Shown one piece after another: positions 33,598-45,507 of a DNA stretch of 64,000 bases (positions within the stretch are counted from its first letter, which is position 1; each line of letters begins with the position of its first letter). The notes beneath the pieces are model-generated. The model did not search any database, was not told the origin of the DNA, and saw only the letters and a list, made by a program, of their open reading frames with translations. A program made the position numbers and the translations under genes. Where the stretch lies: NCBI GenBank assembly GCA_003586115.2, contig QVOM02000126.1:11613043-11677042 (forward strand), read 5' to 3'. This stretch comes from Salvator merianae (lineage: Eukaryota; Chordata; Lepidosauria; Squamata; Teiidae).

Positions 33598-35080
33598 ATC
33601 CTTGCTCTTTGGCTGCATCCACACACATTAAAAAAGGCCTCTGAAAAATGGCTTAGAGGAGGTAATATTGACAGTGAGGGGTTAGCTACACTCAAGATTT
33701 ACCTCACATTAAAAGATTCAGCTGCAGTAAAATCACACCGAAATGAGAGATCCCGTGTCAAATGTGCAGTATTTTCATTCCAATCCACATTTGTAGTGGA
33801 GAACTATTTCCCCAATGTTTTTTTAAAGGAGTGCTCAAATTGTGGATTTATAGGGGTTGGACATGGGTGCTTCATGGGAGGAAGATAGGGCGTTATCTCA
33901 TTTTTTTCCCTTGTGGAGGGAACCAATCATTTACAGGGCTAAGCAGACCCAAGCCCTTCTCTTTGTTGTTCTATTGGCAAGGTTGCTCAAAAGCACACTT
34001 CAGCACTATTTTAAACTGGTCAGTTTACCTTACTGCACAGGAGTGAACATGAGGTTTCTCAGCAGCAGAATATTCCTGTTGTCAGCATTGCTTTTAGGCT
34101 TCTGTCACCTATATGAACTTTATGTCGGGTTCTTTCAGTCATTTTGTCATTAAATACTTTGGGAAAAGAACTTTAAAGTGTTGAAACAGAGAAGGAAAAC
34201 TGCTGGTGATCAACCATTATTTACAGTTTTGGGGAGGAGTTTTGGACAGGGTGTGACAGGGGCAGAGGAAACCCTCATATTCGCAATGGTTCCTCATTTG
34301 GTGTGTCAAGAGAACACACTATGTGTTTTAACTATTTCTGGTCTTTTCTCTCCTAACTCAGAAGTCTCATCCACAATTCATTTTGAAGTGGGAGGTAAGG
34401 CTTGTGTGTAGCTAAGGCCTTAATATCCCCACCTCATCACTAATCCACATTAAAAATCAGAAAATGCCATGGGAATTAGATTTTATTTGGACTTTGATGT
34501 GGATTAGAGGTGCCATCCTCTTCCTTACAACATATAAGCTGAGAACATAGAGAACTTGCATTTGCCTAACAAACTCTTATTTTTCCTGTTTTAAAATATA
34601 AGCACCTGTCTCCAGCTGCTCTTTAATGAAGTTATTCTAGTTATACACACAATTTGCCAGCGGTGTATATTCTGCAGGGCAGAATCCTACCTAATTAAAC
34701 TCTGATACTTGCCCATTCCTGCTCAGTGACGGTTTTTGGAATCCAAGGAAGAATTCCATTTAGGAATGTGCAAAAAGTCAATCTGGATGTTTTACAAAAT
34801 TTTTGAAATGGCATTGCCTCTTTCCATGGAGGTGAGGAGCAGAGTTTGCTAGGTAGAGCATCTGAAAGGCTTTGGGAGCAATGCCATTTCAAATGTTTTG
34901 CAAAACTTTCAAAACGGCATTTTGCACATCCTTATTCCCATTACATAAGCTAATCTGATCAGCTTCTCTGTGTATCTCATTTATGTAGGCTTGGATTCCT
35001 CTGAAACCAATCAGTTGCTGGGGGGTTTACTCCCATATTTTCCCTCTTTCTGTCATCCCCCTGTCTTCCTTCCCTCCCTA
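33598..35080. other. No gene seen
   Basis: AT-rich DNA. 33612-34470 may be a large old DNA element because it begins GGCTGCATCCACACACATTAA and later has CCACATTAAAAATC, but I could not match ends. 34742-34935 contains an imperfect long inverted repeat (GTGCAAAAAG...GAAATGGCATTGCC against GGCAATGCCATTTC...GCATTTTGCAC). Confidence 0.35.
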
Positions 35081-35228
35081 GCTGTGACCTACTCTAGGCC
35101 TCATTAAGGCTGCAGTCCTAATTCAAATTCTAACTCATTTTCTGAGAATAAGCACCACTGAGAAAAATGGAACCTACTTCTGTATGTTATTGTGATGTAA
35201 AGACTTCTAGTATATTACGCATCTTCAT
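35081..35228 (+). repeat. ~150-bp repeat J, copy 2
   Basis: Near-identical partner of 33446-33597 in the same orientation, 1.63 kb downstream. Only scattered single-base differences are visible. The downstream side is an L2 tail. Confidence 0.7.
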
Positions 35229-35625
35229 CTATGAGTCCCACGTCTTCCAGGAAAGGTTTCCCCTAATGGCCATTTACTGAGATCTCAAGGAGAGGGCCTT
35301 CTTGTAGTTCCACCTCTCTCAGAGGTGCAAGGGGCAGGGACAAGCCTTTTCTGTGGTGGCCCCCAACCTCTGGAACAGCTTCCTGCTGAGGGTTTGCCAG
35401 GCGACTACTTTAAATGGTTTTTGGCACCACGCTAAAACACACCACCCAGTCCTTTGATGTTTAGCTTCCTCTGGGTGTTGTTTGCCAGGGAGGGTGGGAA
35501 GGAGGGTCACATTTTAAATACGTTTTAAGAATACTTTATATATTTTGTCTTTTTATTATTGTGACCCACCCTGGGACCTTTCGGTGAAGGGCAGAATATA
35601 AATTCTTAAATCAAATAAATAAAAA
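35229..35625 (+). mobile_element. L2 LINE 3' end
   Basis: GACAAGCCTTTTCTGTGGTGGCCCCCAACCTCTGGAACAGC (about 35339-35379), then 'CTTCCTCTGGGTGTTGTTTGCCAGGGAGGG', then GTGACCCACCCTGGGACC, then an AAATCAAATAAATA tail. Typical L2 3' structure. Confidence 0.8.
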
Positions 35626-36805
35626 TAAAAGTCCCCTTTCCTTGCTTTGTTCTGTTGACCTGGTAGTCACGGGAATCTGCCTCCTCTTGAGGAGGCCGGT
35701 GAATTAAATATAATTTTTGTTGTTGGTCCTGACTGAGTTAGAGGACGCCATATTGCCGAAGTGCCGTTTGTTTGGATGAACTTTTGCAGCAGACTCAGAC
35801 CGAGGGGGGCAGAACCTATTCTTGGTCCAGTAGCTCTTCCAAATTGAAGAGAAGCCATTTGAGCTTTCCTTAGGTTCCCTGAAATAATTCAGACGCAAGG
35901 AACATCTTGAGCGATATTTTTAGTCACGAAAACAAGCAGGGAGTTGTCAAAGAAAGAAAGAGGAAAGAAAAAAAAAGAATAAATAAAAAGAGGAGGGCAA
36001 GTTCCATGCCGAAATAACCGCCAGCTTGGACTGGAAGATGAAAGAAAACCTTGCTAACCTTTAATTTTCTTCCCGCGGTCCAAGGAAATCAAATGAGATA
36101 ATACCAGGTGGGTGTAGCCTCCACAAAAAGGTGAAACCCTTTTGCTGCTTGGAGCAGCTATTATGTGGCAAGCACGCTGACGGGTTTGCCTCAGCGATTC
36201 CCTAAGAGAACATTTTGGACCACAGCGTCCAGCGACTTACTGAAGGAGGCGGCGATAAAGTATGAAATATGCACATTGGAAAGCCAGTTGTATAACAAGC
36301 AGCAGGAAGGGACGGGTTTCGGGGCCATTTGGAGTAGGGGCCACGTGTCTATTGTAGTCTTGCAAGGCAACCCTTCACAGATGCTCCTAAAAGGAGTGTC
36401 TATCTTGACGCTTCTGTGCTTGGCATGTTCCCAATCCCCTGGTCACATTTCACCGGTTGCTGCTGGCTGGGAGTTAGTGAATAATGAATACAATAAAGAG
36501 AGGTGATGTTCTTTTTGTATTGGATATTGCTGGGAGTTGGATAGTGACTTGTGTATTTCCAAAAAGAAGTAGATGCATCACCGTCACTGTCACCATCAAA
36601 GGACAAGAATTCACCACTGCTGACAAAGGAAAATCTCTGCCAAGCCATCCTCAGGGCAACAGCTGAGTGACCTGAGTTGTGTAGCTTCTGTTTGTTGTTG
36701 TCATCCTTGCAGTCTCTGAAGTAGTCAGTCTCTACCGGTGGGAAGGTTGTTGTTGTAGTTACAGAACCTTTTCTTCACTTACCTTTTCTGTACTGTTCTA
36801 GCAAG
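35626..36805. other. No gene seen
   Basis: Purine-rich tract near 35943-35995. 36060-36650 is unique-looking but no frame matches a known protein. Confidence 0.35.
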
Positions 36806-37767
36806 GCCAGAGGCCTGCTCGCACTGGCCAGTGGAGAAGGTTATTATTCTACCATTCTATGCTGGAACAGACCCAGCAGCGCGGGGGCCGTTCGCACTGC
36901 GAGAGTTGGAACAGCCCCAAACCAGGCCCTCAGCACTCGCAGTGCGGATGCTGGCCCACCTGCCATGACAGTGGCTGCTGCCATGGTAACCAGGGACGCG
37001 GTGCCTGACTGTGCAGCCTTAACTGCACTGCACCACAGCCCACAACGTTTACATGTATGAATTCTGCTGACAGGGAACAATCCAGCTGCTCTCAGTCAAA
37101 CTGTGGACAACAATTTAGCTCTCCATAGCTAGTAGCGTTCAGGAGCATCTGCAGCTTGGTCCCTGGTCAAGCTGGAACAGCAGCTGAAGGGGTCAGCTGT
37201 ACCGGAACAAGTCGTCTATATTTGGATGCTGTTCTGTTACAGCCTCCGTACTGGCCCCAGAGATCACACAATCTTTAGAGCTGTCCTCTGACGACTCCAG
37301 TGGCCCAAGAATGTAGGTTCCTGGCCTATGAATCTCCATGGATCCATTTTGGAGGTGCAATTTAGTGCACCACCAAAATTTGTCCTCCATTAAACCAGAA
37401 CACAAGATCTGTGCCCTTCCACATACCTCCCTGTTCCGATCAGGTGGCCCCTAGTCTACCTGTAGATTCCTTCATAATCTCTGTAACCTGCTTCGTAAAC
37501 CAGGAAGTTAGGTCCTTTCCGCACTTTTCTCCTTCATTCCAGGATTAGCTGGAGCATCCCATGCTGGAGCGAGCATTTGGGTGGTCCATTCCACTCCAGC
37601 CCTAGCTGCTACCTCCAAAGAACCCTCAGAGGCAGTGCTGAACTTCTGAAGGTCAGGAACTTTCATTCCTGGCCTTCAGTATTTTGGGAAAACACTTTTC
37701 ATAGTGTGCCATTTCCACCTGTGCTTCGTAGAATGTCACAGAAAAGTCCCCCACAGTATTCTGGGTA
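36806..37767. repeat. Cluster of GGGCC-type element fragments
   Basis: Segments such as GGCCTGCTCGCACTGGCCAG (36806), GGGGGCCGTTCGCACTGCGAGAG (36883), the hairpin GAGGTGCAATTTAGTGCACCACC (37352-37373) and CCTTTCCGCACTTTTCTCC (37515) belong to the same terminal and internal modules as the 7.8-8.9 kb and 22.2 kb elements. Exact element borders are unclear. Confidence 0.45.
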
Positions 37768-37895
37768 CACAGAATCATAGAATCATAGAGTTGGAAGGGA
37801 CCTCCAGGGTCATCAAGTCCAACCCCCTGCTCAATGCAGGATTCACTACACCATCCCAGACAGATATCCGTCCAGCTCCTCCTTGAAGACCTCCA
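37768..37895 (-). mobile_element. CR1 3' end (bird-like tail)
   Basis: On the minus strand it ends GTCCCTTCCAACTCTATGAT repeated as TTCTATGA units. The interior has GCATTGAGCAGGGGGTTGGA and 'GGAGGAGCTGGACGGATATC'. Same subfamily as 4972-5069 and longer by ~30 bp. Confidence 0.9.
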
Positions 37896-37904
37896 GTAAA
37901 GGAG

Positions 37905-38432
37905 AACATAAGAAGATAAGAACATAAGAGGAGCCCTGCTGGATTGGGCTCATCTAGTCCAGCATCCTTTCTCATACAGTCACCCATGAATTGATTCTTG
38001 GGCATTCTCAAGCAGAAGACAAAGGCAAAACCTTCACCTGCTCTTGACTCCCTGCAAATGGCCTTTAGAAGCATCCTAAGAACATAAGAGGTGCATTCCT
38101 AGATTGGAGGTGCTACCTAGTCATCCATTCTAGTAGCTACTGATACACTAGTTCTCCATGAATTTGTCTATAAGAATGTAAGAAGAGCTCTACTGGATCA
38201 GGCCACAGCCCATGTAGTCCAGCATCCCATCTGATACGTGAATCACCACTTGCTTGTAGGCATCTCAAGCAGAAGACAAAGGCAAACCCTTCACCTGCTC
38301 TCAACTCCCTGCAAATGGCATTCAGAGGCCTCCTACCTATCTCTCCAACCTGGAGGCAGTACCTGGGCATCTGTTCTAGTAGCCACTGATACACCTGACC
38401 TCCGTGAATCCGTCCAATCCATTCCTATATAG
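37905..38432 (-). repeat. Adjacent CR1 3' ends (squamate-type tail), three partial copies
   Basis: Units begin near 37905 and 37918 (repeated GAACATAAGA), 38079 (AAGAACATAAGAGG) and 38170 (AAGAATGTAAGAAGAGC). The longest runs to 38432 through 'CCTCCTACCTATCTCTCCAACCTGGAGGC'. All are in minus orientation, directly next to the bird-like CR1 tail. Confidence 0.75.
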
Positions 38433-38689
38433 GCTGATTGCTGTCACCACCTGTTCCAGTAGTAAATACTACAGCATGGGTGTGCATGTGCCCTTCGTAG
38501 TCCAGAATACAGATGCTAGGCCAGTTATGGACCTCTTTAAAGAGTCCACAGAGGTCTGCAGAAAAACCAGGATAAGATGACAACAAAACACAATTGGGGT
38601 CCAGGGCCTACTGTATTCCATGCTAGCATGCCAACGACAGGCTCTTGCACCAGAATGTGATCCATGATAAGAAGGTGTGCAAGGAGGCT

Positions 38690-39195
38690 CCGGGGTTGGC
38701 ACAGCCAGATCGTGGCTGGCAGTGGGTGGACAAGGGTGTGCTGGGCAGGCCAACTCAGGTTGCTTCCCCTGGCTCTGGGCACCAGCCCATAGGCTGCCCT
38801 CCACTTTGTGGCTAAGCAGGGTAAATAACGGCACCCCTTTGCCTGGACTGCCTGGCAGGATCTTGCGTCTGCTTGCACCTTGTGCTCTGAGCACAGTTCA
38901 TGAACCTTGGAGCATGTGCTGAACACTGTGTGGCCTCCCTGACCTCCCTCCCTGAGCTAAGGCTCAGGGGGATCCTGGCTTTGGAGGGAGGGGTGGAGGG
39001 AGGGAGACACCCCTTGTTCTGCACTTGCCTTCCTGCAGCCGAAACGGACTCAGTGCTGGGGTGATCCAATTACAGGATAGTTCAGATTGGGGAGGTGGAT
39101 AGTCCAGAGAAGAAACGGGAATGCATTTTGGTGTGTGATCCCTGAGAACAAAGGATGGTCTGAAAATGGGTTAAATGTAGCGTGTGACTGCAGCT
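38690..39195 (-). mobile_element. Family G non-autonomous DNA element, minus strand
   Basis: Read in reverse it starts GCTGCAGTCACACGCTACAT (39195 inward), then CATTTTCAGACCATCCTTTG and 'GGGATCACACACC', and later the CACCCTTGTCCACCCACTG and GCCACGATCTGGCTGTGCC segments, matching 29961-30481. Confidence 0.65.
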
Positions 39196-39790
39196 ATAGT
39201 GACTTGGCTGGCACTCCTCATTCAAAGACCTTCGGTGCCTTTGATGATCCTCCAGGTGACTAGCAACTCCCTCTAGATTTTCCTTTCTTTCTTGGATTTA
39301 TATTCCACAGATTTCATTCAGACTCTACGCAGCTTACAAGTAAAACAGAAACTCAAGATAAATACGATAATAAAACAATTACAATCTTGGTGCCTATGAG
39401 GAAATAGTTGCTGATTTTTTCTGCAATACCACAGTAATTTTGTTCCTCTCGGTCAATCTATGCTAACAGTCAAACTTTTCAGGCAGAACCTGAGTTTACT
39501 CATTTATTCCTCCTGAGCCAGAAATCTTCTGCCTTCCAAGAGGCCGTGCCCCTAAAACCTTTTAAAGGAAAATGTGCAACATACATGAATTATACATACT
39601 CTTGCCTTTGACATTTTAGAGTTCAATCTTTTCATTTTTAATGTCACCTAAACGATCCCTTTTGTTGAGACACATGCAGCGTATTTTAGGTTAAATGTTC
39701 TCGCTCATCTCTACTTCTACAGTGAACTGATTAATTCCAGTATTGGGACTCACACGAGATGATTCTGGTTTTTTTTAAAGTCACACATAA
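39196..39790. other. No gene seen; short LINE tail
   Basis: 39285-39390 carries a reversed LINE-tail-like segment (TTGGATTTATATTCC, CAGCTTACAAGTAAAAC). Otherwise non-coding. Confidence 0.4.
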
Positions 39791-39960
39791 CAGGTCAGGC
39801 TTGCTCATCCAGGATTAAACCACGGATAAGTGATGCTTTTGCTTTCACTGACCTGGCATTGAGCAACACATCCTTCCGTCTGCAGGTCATGCCGCTAGCT
39901 CTGCCTGGTGCACTGGAACTGGAAAGGGGACTGGATGAAGGAACAGGCCTAGCAGGCTCT
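39790..39960 (-). pseudogene. L2-type endonuclease N-terminus remnant
   Basis: The minus-strand frame contains 'LLNARSVKAKASLIRGLILD' followed by a stop at about 39797. This matches the start of the apurinic-type endonuclease domain of L2/CR1-like ORF2 (pattern LN(A/V)RS...K...LI..LILDE). Only ~40 residues remain. It lies head-to-head with the 3' L2 segment that follows. Confidence 0.6.
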
Positions 39961-40936
39961 TTAATATCCGTATGAAGATGCTGGGAGAGGCATCTGGAGA
40001 TCTGGAACGAGGTGTCATCAATATGCAGGAGACACTCAGCTCTGTCTCTCCGTGTCATCTGAATCAGGAGAAGCAGTCGAACTCCTTGACAGGTGCTTGG
40101 AGGCTATAAATGGGCTGGATGGAGGCCCATAAACTGAAACTGAATCCGGACAAGATGGAGGTGCTTGGGGTTAGAAGGTCTCGGGTCCATGGAATAGGGA
40201 GACTTCCTGTTCTTTGCCCTGGAAGGGACAGGTGGGACGTCTGGGGGTACGCTTGGATTCTGCACTGATGCTTGAAGTTCAGATGGAGGTGGTAGCCAAT
40301 TGCACCTACTTTCCACTCTGGACCTTTCTGGGCAGAGATGACCTGGCCATAGTAATCCGTGTTCCGGTAACTTCCAGATTGGACTATTGTCATGCGCTCT
40401 ATGTGGGGCTGCCCTTGAAGGTGGTTTGGAAGCTGGTGCATTCTGCTAACTGGCACAGCTGGCCGGATGCACATCATGCTGATCTTAAAAGAGCTGTGCT
40501 GAATCCCAGTTACCTACCGAGCCCAATTCAAGGTGTTCTTTGATCTATAAAGCCCTAAACAGCTTGGGCCCCAAATATCTAAAGGAACACATTCTCCCAT
40601 ATTGATCTGCCCATGCCTTAAGAACTGCAGGGGATGCCCTTCTGGTTGTACCACCTCCAGTAGCTAAGGGGTGGGTGTTCAGGATAGGACCTTCTCAGTG
40701 GTAGCCCCCAGACGATGGAATAGCCTTCCCCCTCAGGTGTGCCAGGAGATTAGTGAAAGGGGCACCTGTTTACCCTGGGCTTTGGCTGAGGAAACAGCTT
40801 CTCCTCCCCACTTTTAGGCACAGTTATTGTTTTCAGTGTGTTTCTTTTATATTTTGCTTTTATGGTTGCAACCTGTCCTGAGATATTTGGGTCTAGGGTG
40901 GGATAAAAATACAAATAAATAAATAAATAAATAAAC
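39961..40936 (+). mobile_element. L2 LINE RT-to-3' tail, decayed
   Basis: A reading near 40017-40055 gives 'HQYAGDTQLCLSV', a damaged form of the L2 reverse-transcriptase YADD box region. 'EAHKLKLNPDKMEVL' follows at about 40120-40164. Later come CTGGCACAGCTGG..., ATAAAGCCCTAAACAGCTTGGGCCCC and 'CCTTCTCAGTGGTAGCCCCC', then an (AAAT)n tail at 40909-40934. Many stops. Confidence 0.75.
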
Positions 40937-41519
40937 ATCCCTGTGCTTCTATCTCCTGTAATGGTCAGTCCTGTGTTCCCTCTCTGCCCACCACATGTAC
41001 AGTAGCTGCTCCCTCACCGCTGTCCCTGCCCAACTCATGGCACTATGCAACCTGCTACTGACCAGTGCAAGCCATCCTGAAGCCTCCACAAGTACACCTC
41101 CCCTGATGCTTAACCAAAGGGGCTGCACTTGCCCGCAGCTCTCCAAAATGCTTTCCAAAAATGCAACCTCCCTTGTGACCTGTGAGTCTGCCAGCAGATG
41201 AATGACCCCCCGCCCCCCAAGCCCTCCTGCTCAGCTGCAGGACAATGGTCATCCACAGGTGGGGGGAACTGCAGGGAAAGGTTCTGCTACAGTTGTTGCT
41301 GCTGGAGGCTGGGGAGGTGGATAAATCTTGCAAGAGAACTGAAGGCGGGACTACTGAAGACTGCTGAAGACTGCAGCTTGCTGACCAGCCACTGGCTAAG
41401 TAAACATCCACCAACAGTCCTCCTCTTTCTGTGATGATCTAGTTTGGACCTCCAGCCACATAACTGCAATTCCTTCTGGCAGATGTCCTCCAGTTGAGAT
41501 GATCAACCAACCCAGGCAG
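40937..41519. other. No gene seen
   Basis: Several overlapping frames on both strands (40949-41469) are without recognised domains. Confidence 0.35.
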
Positions 41520-41998
41520 CATAAGAACATAAGAGGAACCCTGCTGAATCAGGCCACGGCCCATCTAGTCCAGCATTCTGTTTCACACAGTGGCCCACCA
41601 ATGGCTTCTGGGCATTCTCAAGCAGAAGACAAAGGCAAAACCTTCACCTGCTCTTGACTCCCTGCAAATGGTTTTACAGACATCCTGCCTGTCTTTCCAA
41701 CCTGGCAGCAGTACCTGGGCATCCATTCTAGTAGCCATTGATACACCTGACCTCTATGAATCTGTCCAATCCCTTCTTAAAGCTGTCCAGGCTGATGGCT
41801 GTCACCACCTCATCCGGTAATAAATTCCACAGACCGATGACCCTCTGGGTGAAAAAATACTTCCCCTTGTCGGTCCTAACTCTCCTACCCATCAGCTTCA
41901 GAGAGTGCCCCCTGGTCCTAGTGTTGTGTGTGAGAGAAAAAAACTTCTCTTTATCCACCTTATCCATACCGTGCATGATTTTAGGCAGCTCTTAAAGG
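41520..41998 (-). mobile_element. CR1 copy, ORF2 C-terminus and 3' end, minus strand
   Basis: The minus-strand frame 41728-41976 reads 'DKVDKEKFFSLTHNTRTRG', 'KYFFTQRVIGLWNLLPDEVV' and 'FKKGLDRFIEVRCINGY' then stops. Its 3' untranslated tail runs to CTTATG at about 41520. It is highly similar to 44107-44564, so both are members of one fairly recent subfamily. 5' truncated at ~41998. Confidence 0.9.
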
Positions 41999-42842
41999 CA
42001 GCAGAAGGCGAGTCCAGATGTAGTTTGGAAGCAATAGCAGATGGAGCTGCCCTGCTTCTGGTTCTCTGATGAAGCAGCTGAACGGAATTGCTGCCTGTTG
42101 TTGACAGTTGGGCTAGGGGGAAGACTTGATAGAACTAGGCTGTAATCATACTAGGGATATTTAACACGTCTTGAATAAAATGAGCTAATAATTCCTAGCT
42201 GCACAGAAAAAAAAAAGCACCTTCCAAACACAGATATACGACTAGATTCAAAACTCACCCGAAATGCAACCTATTCGCTTCAGCAGGCAACCTACCATGA
42301 CTGCAGGGGGTGCTCCTCACTGATTAGATACTGGATAGGAAATCCCTGACTCTTTGCTAAAGCAGTTTCCAACTCCTTAACTCCTTAACTGCCAGGTTTT
42401 TGTTTGCAATTGCAAATGAAATCGTTTTTAACTCAAGTCTCTCTCTCTCTCTCTCCTCGCTTTGCATTTTTATAAGAAGTCTACATGCCTTTTAAGTACA
42501 TTTCTAAGGAAGGCAGGATAGGAGTAATATTTTTAGTTTCAGGTTCATTGGATCTTCTTAATTATTGAGTTCAAAGGGAAACTCTGGCTGCTGGCAAGAT
42601 CTCGCTGGTGCCCCTCCCTGATTGTCCGATGGGTTCCTTGGCGGAGGCGCTCCCAGCTCAGAGTAAGGCGACTCAAGAGTTGTTTTCTCCCAGCTGTTGA
42701 AGGGGTGAGTAATTACTGGCTTGGAGGAAGGGTAAGGCAAGTGTTTTTGTTTCCAGTTTGGCCCCTCAGGATCAAATATGCCCAGAAGGCAACTGAAATA
42801 GCCAGTCTGAACACACCCTTATTAGTCCCTTCTTAGTCCATC
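41999..42842. other. No gene seen
   Basis: Contains a CT microsatellite at about 42439-42456. Otherwise unassigned non-coding DNA. Confidence 0.4.
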
Positions 42843-43199
42843 TGGTGGAGCTGGAATGGCTTTTCTTGGGGGGGGAGTGGGAGTGGAGATTGGCCACCCT
42901 GGGGGGCCGTCAAAACCATCTTGGCTGTGAAATGGAAACACGGCAATTAAGGGGCTTAAAAAGAACCTCAGGCTGCTTGGTTGTGGCTGCTACAGCTGCT
43001 GCTTCCTTCCATCCTGCCCTGGGACTCTGGTGGAGGTATAAATATCTAAATAAACGAAACTGAATTGAAGAGAAGCAGCCAGGAGAAGCAGAAGACATAA
43101 ATGACCTGGGGGCCCTTGATCAGCTGATTGTCTGGGCATCCCTGGGCTCAGGGAGGCAGAGGAAATCTCTTCGCTGGCCGTCTCCTTTCAAATACAGCG

Positions 43200-44564
43200 A
43201 TGTTGCTTCAAGCCGGGTTGTTAGGATTCTTCGGAAGTGTTAATAAACATGTGGATAAAGGTGACCCAGTTGACATTGTCTATCTGGACTTTCAGAAGGC
43301 TTTTGACAAAGTCCCTCATCAAAGGCTCCTGAATAAACTCAGCAGTCAGGGAATAAGAGGACAGGTCCTGTCCTGGATTGGTAACTGGCTTAAGGGCAGG
43401 AAACAGAGAGTAGGAATAAATGGTCAGTTCTCAGAGTGGAAAGAGGTGAAAAGTGGGGTTCCGCAACGTTCAGTACTAGGACCTCTGCTTTTTAATTTAT
43501 TCATAAATGATCTCGACACAGGGTTAAGTAGTGAGTTAGCAAAGTTTGCTGATGACACTAAATTGTCCAAGGTAGTAAAAACTGAGAGTGATTGTAAAGA
43601 GCTCCAGAGGGATCTCCTGACATTGGGTGAGTGGGCAACGAAGTGGCAAATGCACTTCAATCTTAGCAAGTGCAAAGTGATGCACATCGGGACAAAGAAC
43701 CCCAATTATACGTATAAACTGATGGGGGCCAAGCTTTCTGTGAGAGACCAGGAAAGGGATCTTGCGGTTCTGGTGGACAGCTCAATGAAGGTGTCAACCC
43801 AGTGTGCAGCGGCAGTGGAAAAACAAATTCAATGCTAGGGGTAATAAGGAAGGGAATAGAAAACAAGTCGGCAAGTGTCATCATGCCTCTCTACAAATCT
43901 ATGGTGAGGCCACACTTGGAATATTGTGTACAATTCTGGTCACCTCACCTCAGAAAGGATATTGTGGAACTGGAGAGGTGCAAAAAAGGGCAACCAGAAT
44001 GATCAAGGGGTTGGAACACCTTCCTTACGAAATCAGGCTGCAACGCCTTGGTCTCTTCAGCCTTGAAAAGCAGTGTTTAAGAGGAGACCTGACTGAAGTA
44101 TATAAAATCATGCACGGTATGGATAAGGTGGATAAAGAGAAGTTTTTTTCTCTCACACACAACACTAGGACCAGGGGACACTCTCTGAAGCTGATGGGTG
44201 GGAGAGTTAGAACTGACAAGGGGAAGTATTTTTTCACCCATAGGGTCGCCGGTCTGTGGAATTTATTACCGGATGAGGTGGTGACAGCCATCAGCCTGGA
44301 TTGCTTTAAGAAGGGACTGGACAGATTCATGAAGGTCAGGTGTATCAATGGCTACTAGAATGGATGCCTGGGTGCTGCCTCCAGGTTGGAAAGACAGGCA
44401 GGATGTCTGTAAAGCCATTTGCGGGGAGGCAAGAGCAGGTGAAGGTTTGCCTTTATCTTCTGCTTGAGAATGCCCAGAAGCAATTGGTGGGCCACTGTGT
44501 TAAACAGAATGCTGGACTAGATGGGCTGTGGCCTGATCCAGCAAGGCTCCTCTTATGTTCTTAT
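43200..44564 (+). mobile_element. CR1 non-LTR retrotransposon, 5'-truncated
   Basis: The longest transposon copy in the window. It covers the second half of ORF2 (reverse transcriptase palm to C-terminus) and the full 3' untranslated region (44359-44564), which ends with TCTTATGTTCTTATG as in the other squamate-type tails here. The 5' break is near 43200, before the RT 'DFQKAFDKVPH' motif; sequence at 42843-43200 is not recognisably CR1. No target duplication could be seen, which is usual for CR1. Confidence 0.9.
43228..44358 (+). pseudogene. CR1 ORF2 remnant: reverse transcriptase and C-terminal region
   Basis: Encodes the RNA-dependent DNA polymerase used for target-primed reverse transcription. 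Motifs in order: 'YLDFQKAFDKVPHQRLL' (about 43282-43332), 'GVPQRSVLGPLLFNLFINDL' (about 43456-43515), the catalytic 'FADDTKL' (about 43543-43563), then 'MHIGTKNPN' and 'LYKSMVRPHLEYCVQFWSPH', ending 'KVRCINGY' with a stop at 44358. Two frame shifts break it, near 43823 and near 43978, using all three plus frames. The usual GVPQGS motif has R in place of G. It is a dead copy with otherwise well-preserved motifs. Confidence 0.9.
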
Positions 44565-44653
44565 GCTGGGGGCAGGAAATCCGGCTTTCCTGGCCCAGCT
44601 GAGACCCTCCCATTTACATCTTGATATAACATACAATATCATAAATACATCTT

Positions 44654-45132
44654 GGGCCCCTCTCCGTAGTGTGATCAGGGCAACCTCATCACCCCAATCA
44701 GGCTGGGCAGGCCCGACTGAAGCACCGCCGGTCACCATGGCAGCGGCTTGATGCTTGCAGGCCACTGCCGTGGCGACCGTCCTTTGTGTCTGCGATTGGG
44801 CACCAGAACGCCAGATGGGGCGCAGTGTGACCCCATCCGGCGTCCCAGGCCCAATTATGGCATCGTGGGCCCAATCACACATGTGTGATCACGAGGCCAA
44901 TCACCCAGAAGATGGCTGCCATGGCCGTGGTGCAGGTAACTGTGAACGAATCCTTACCTGAAACTCACTTTGAGCTTCAGGTAAGGATTCGGACAGCTAC
45001 TTACTGCACCAGCGGTAGCAGCGCTCGGTAGCGGATGAGGTCCACTGCCGGTTGCTGCGGCTGTCTTCTGGTGCGAACGCACTTCACTAGTGAGCATTCC
45101 TGACGCTCACTAGTTTCAAGTGCGAAAAGGCC
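44654..45132 (+). mobile_element. Type-B GGGCC element with covarying hairpins
   Basis: Starts near GGGCCCCTCTCC and ends TTTCAAGTGCGAAAAGGCC. The right 200 bp align with 11630-11831 and 17236-17427. Hairpin three is present as 20-bp arms with one mismatch (44948-44967 and 44971-44990). Hairpin four has perfect 10-bp arms (45086-45095 and 45105-45114). Stem bases differ from 11303-11831 in matched pairs. The left end is less well defined and no target duplication is clear. Confidence 0.75.
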
Positions 45133-45507
45133 TGATGTGTTACTGAATTCTTCCTCAGTCAAAACAGTTACGAGTCAGGTGGCTCATCTAGAATATGAGT
45201 AGAATGTCCAAGACCGGGCTAGTGTTCAGTTGGCTGGTATGTTGACTTTCCTTGGTGGAGTGAGCTACCAGACCAGTATTGTGAACAAAGTCAAGGGAAA
45301 GAATGCATACTATTTCCCCAATATTCCTTTCTAAAAGGGATTGTTTTAAGCAAGCTCTGCTCACTATCTTGGAAATGGTCAATCGTGTGTAACACAAGGA
45401 GCTGTTTTGCTCTAACCACTGGGGATCCTATATACCTGTAGAGATGGGCAACCTTTAAGATCTCCTCAGTATATTCCTGCTGTGTATTTCTAAAAGATGG
45501 GAGAACT
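45133..45507. other. No gene seen; holds the 5' target duplication of the L1 insert
   Basis: Unassigned DNA up to AAAAGATGGGAGAACT at 45492-45507, the left copy of the L1 target duplication. Confidence 0.5.
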
